From: Burkholderia anthina | Lineage (GTDB): Bacteria > Pseudomonadota > Gammaproteobacteria > Burkholderiales > Burkholderiaceae | DNA length: 64,000 bases | NCBI RefSeq assembly: GCF_902498995.1 | Contig: NZ_CABVLY010000022.1 | Location: forward strand, 62,001 to 126,000 | Direction of reading: 5' to 3' | Shown: positions 62,071 to 64,000 of the stretch, piece after piece | Numbering within the stretch: the stretch's first letter is position 1 | Layout: the number at the start of each line of letters is the position of its first letter | Translations under genes and position numbers: made by a program | The notes under the pieces: model-generated | Database searches by the model: none | Told to the model about the DNA's origin: nothing | Seen by the model: only the letters and a program-made list of their open reading frames with translations

Positions 62071-63414
62071 ATGAGCGAAACGCAGGCAGTGCGGCAGAAC
62101 GCGCGTCCCCGGCAGATTCATCTCGGCGCGACGATTCACGGGCCCGGCGGGCATTACGCGGGATGGCGACACCCCGACGCGGTGATCGACGCAAGCATCA
62201 ACCCGGACTTCGCGAAGAACGTGGCCCGCCAGGCCGAGGCAGGCAAGTTCGATTTCGTATTCGTGGCGGACGGTCTGCATATCAACGCGAAGTCGATTCC
62301 GCACTTCCTGAACCGCTTCGAGCCGCTCACGCTGCTGTCCGCGCTGTCGGCCGTCACGGAACGGGTGGGGCTGGTGGGGACCTTGTCGACGTCCTACAGC
62401 GAGCCGTTCACGGTTGCCCGGCAGTTCGCGAGCCTGGATCACCTGAGCCGGGGGCGTGCGGCCTGGAATGTCGTGACGTCGCCGCTCGAGGGTTCCGCCC
62501 GGAATTTTTCGCGCACCGAGCATCCCGAGCATGACGAACGTTACCGGATCGCCGACGAATATCTCGCGGTCACGAAGGGGCTCTGGGATTCATGGGAGGA
62601 GGATGCGTTCGTGCGCGACCGTGCGAGCGGGGTGTTCTTCGATCCGGCCAAGCTTCATCCGCTCAATCACAAGGGCAAGTATTTCTCGGTCGAGGGGCCG
62701 CTGAACGTGGGGCGTACGCCGCAGGCCCGGCCCATCCTGTTTCAGGCCGGCGCGTCCGAGGCGGGCAAGCAACTTGCCGCCAGGCATGCGGATGCCGTGT
62801 TCACCCATCACGATACGCTGGCGCAAGCGCGCGAATTCTATGCCGATCTCAAGCGCCAGGTGATCGGGCAGGGGAGGCATCCGGACGATCTGAAGATATT
62901 CCAGGGGATCGGCGTGATCGTGGGCAATTCGGCCGAGGAGGCGGAACGGCAATACCAGGAGAGCCTCGAGTTGATTACGATCGACAGCGCGCTCGACCAT
63001 CTCGGCCGGTTTTTCGAGCATCACGATTTCGGCCAGTATCCGCTCGACGAGCCGTTTCCGGAGATCGGCGACCTCGGCAGCAACAGTTTTCGCAGCGGGA
63101 CGGACGAGATCAAGCGCAATGCACGCGAACGCGGACTGACGTTGCGCCAGGTCGCGCTCGAATCGGCTGCACCGCGCCCGCGTTTCATCGGTACGCCGGA
63201 GCGTATCGCGGACGGCTTGCAGGAATGGTTCGAGGCCGACGCGGCGGACGGTTTCATCGTCGGCGGCGGTACGCCTGCGGCGTTCACCGACTTCGTCGAA
63301 CAGGTGGTGCCGATCCTTCGGGAACGCGGTCTGTTTCGTGCCGAGTACCAGGGTACGACCTTGCGCGACCATCTCGGCGTTGGGTATCCGCCGAATCGCT
63401 ACGCCGCGGCGTAA
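62071..63414 (+). CDS. NtaA/SnaA/DszA-family flavin monooxygenase, CmoJ-like (copy B)
   Basis: A 447-residue paralogue of the 54843 product, nearly colinear: GATIHGPGGHYAGWRHPDA, FVADGLHINAKSIPHFLNRFEPLTLLSALSAVTERVGLVGTLSTSYSEPFTVARQFASLDHLSRGRAAWNVVTSPLEGSARNF and GTTLRDHLGVGYPPNRY. Two closely related long LLM enzymes in one module suggest use of different S-substituents or an inducible second copy. ATG 62071 begins MSETQAVRQNAR; the upstream 160 bp contain a small inverted repeat. No gene follows for 549 bp. Confidence 0.9.
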   Translation: MSETQAVRQNARPRQIHLGATIHGPGGHYAGWRHPDAVIDASINPDFAKNVARQAEAGKFDFVFVADGLHINAKSIPHFLNRFEPLTLLSALSAVTERVGLVGTLSTSYSEPFTVARQFASLDHLSRGRAAWNVVTSPLEGSARNFSRTEHPEHDERYRIADEYLAVTKGLWDSWEEDAFVRDRASGVFFDPAKLHPLNHKGKYFSVEGPLNVGRTPQARPILFQAGASEAGKQLAARHADAVFTHHDTLAQAREFYADLKRQVIGQGRHPDDLKIFQGIGVIVGNSAEEAERQYQESLELITIDSALDHLGRFFEHHDFGQYPLDEPFPEIGDLGSNSFRSGTDEIKRNARERGLTLRQVALESAAPRPRFIGTPERIADGLQEWFEADAADGFIVGGGTPAAFTDFVEQVVPILRERGLFRAEYQGTTLRDHLGVGYPPNRYAAA

Positions 63415-63963
63415 GCCCGCCGGGGACGCGCTCGCCGGCGGGATGGCGCGAGCCGGCGCTGTGCCGGATCGTCGGGGCGCGTGCGGCGCCTCGCGCTGTC
63501 CGTGCTCGCTGGCGAAGCGATCCTGCTGCTGAAATCGACCGTCTTTGCGTCGACCGTCACGGTGTTCGGCGCGCCGTTGCCGGATCGTCGGGGCGGTGAC
63601 GCGTTGCGGCAACTGACGGCATCGAAGCGACGCGTCGTTCGGCGGCTGCCGAGAACTTGCCGACTTCCAGCGCTCGCCGGAAGAGGTATCGTCACGTCCA
63701 CTTTTTAGTGCTTGCGCGGGACGACGGAAATTCTTCATTCGGGGGCAGAGCGGAAAGGCCCGCGGGCATTGGCTTGTGGCACAGTCGCAATGCAAACTTA
63801 AACGAAATGTGACCCCTTGCCTCCGCAAAATTCCGCACAATGGCGACAGCGCGGCATTGCCGCCGCGACTCGCCCCCGGCAGGCCGGCCTTCCGGCCCGA
63901 AAGGGGCGGCCGGAGCGACCCTTCCGCCACCGAGACCCGACCGACGCACCGCCCCCGACCGCC
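63415..63963. other. 549-bp gene-free region before the response regulator
   Basis: A hairpin CCCGCCGG (63416-63423) / CCGGCGGG (63435-63442) lies directly after the monooxygenase stop. A 17-bp direct repeat GCCGGATCGTCGGGGCG occurs at 63463-63479 and 63579-63595. The part from about 63700 to 63830 is AT-richer (for example AAACTTAAACGAAATG) and likely includes the promoter of the next gene. I see no coding potential on either strand. Confidence 0.5.
63416..63442. terminator. Terminator hairpin after the last monooxygenase
   Basis: A perfect 8-bp CCCGCCGG/CCGGCGGG stem with an 11-nt loop, starting 2 bp after the stop codon. No T-run follows. Confidence 0.5.
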
Positions 63964-64000
63964 ATGGACCACCCCAAACGCATCCTGATCGTCGAAGACG
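63964..64000 (+). CDS. N-terminus of a response regulator (cut by window edge)
   Basis: ATG 63964 opens a frame reading MDHPKRILIVED, the first strand and acidic pocket start (conserved ED) of a CheY-like receiver domain. It runs off the window. This opening recalls the OmpR/PhoB-family regulators of Burkholderia. Only 12 residues are visible, so output domain and function cannot be stated. Confidence 0.6.
   Translation, partial: MDHPKRILIVED

Overview
The window is a GC-rich (roughly two-thirds G+C by eye), densely coded stretch whose gene content and protein style point to a betaproteobacterium of the genus Burkholderia (Burkholderia cepacia complex or a close relative), probably from a secondary replicon rich in accessory metabolism. 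I saw no tRNA, rRNA, insertion sequence, prophage or CRISPR array. Taxonomy is inferred from resemblance of the proteins, not from a search.

Region 1 (1-13.4 kb) resembles the low-oxygen-activated (lxa) locus known from B. cenocepacia. It holds a zinc alcohol dehydrogenase (cut by the window edge), a beta-CASP metallo-beta-lactamase, a small hypothetical protein, a four-gene exporter (outer membrane factor, membrane fusion protein, ABC ATPase, MacB/DevC-like permease) with a 62-residue membrane protein, a three-BON-domain protein, a second-type FtsH protease, a B12-dependent class II ribonucleotide reductase and a PfkB sugar kinase. FNR/Anr-type dyads (TTGAY-N4-RTCAA) sit in the divergent intergenic regions. 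Region 2 (13.4-20.1 kb) has a decayed LRAT-like fragment, an unusual GMC oxidoreductase-SDR epimerase fusion, and pntA-pntB. Region 3 (20.3-26.8 kb) is the homoprotocatechuate meta-cleavage operon hpaG1-G2-E-D-F-H-I with divergent hpaR; the 4-hydroxyphenylacetate hydroxylase hpaBC is not present. Region 4 (27.0-30.5 kb) has a bicupin protein, an intracellular PHB depolymerase and a divergent GST.

Region 5 (30.7-49.3 kb) looks like a sulfur-scavenging regulon. A receiver-less sigma-54 activator lies convergent to a minus-strand operon of a TonB-dependent receptor and five luciferase-like flavin monooxygenases (LLM) joined by ATGA overlaps. Facing it is a plus-strand operon: SfnB-like flavoprotein, dipeptide/nickel-type ABC importer with fused ATPases, alpha/beta hydrolase, GNAT acetyltransferase and MFS transporter. 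The 375-bp region between these operons carries two opposed -24/-12 (sigma-54) promoter matches and two copies of a near-identical palindrome (GCTGGAAATMCAGC), placed as shared enhancer sites.

Region 6 (49.5-63.4 kb) is a second, related module: a paralogous GNAT, an amino-acid-type binding protein, a second TonB-dependent receptor, a CmoO/MsnO8-type LLM, an NtaA/SnaA/DszA-type monooxygenase (CmoJ-like), a permease-ATPase fusion, another LLM, a dedicated TonB-ExbB-ExbD-ExbD energiser, and a second NtaA-type enzyme. The set (N-acetyltransferase, amino-acid importer, CmoO/CmoJ-like oxygenases) matches the logic of S-substituted cysteine salvage known in Bacillus (ytmI operon), rebuilt for a Gram-negative envelope. 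Nine LLM enzymes occur in about 32 kb, and no flavin reductase is visible. The window ends in the first codons of a likely response regulator.
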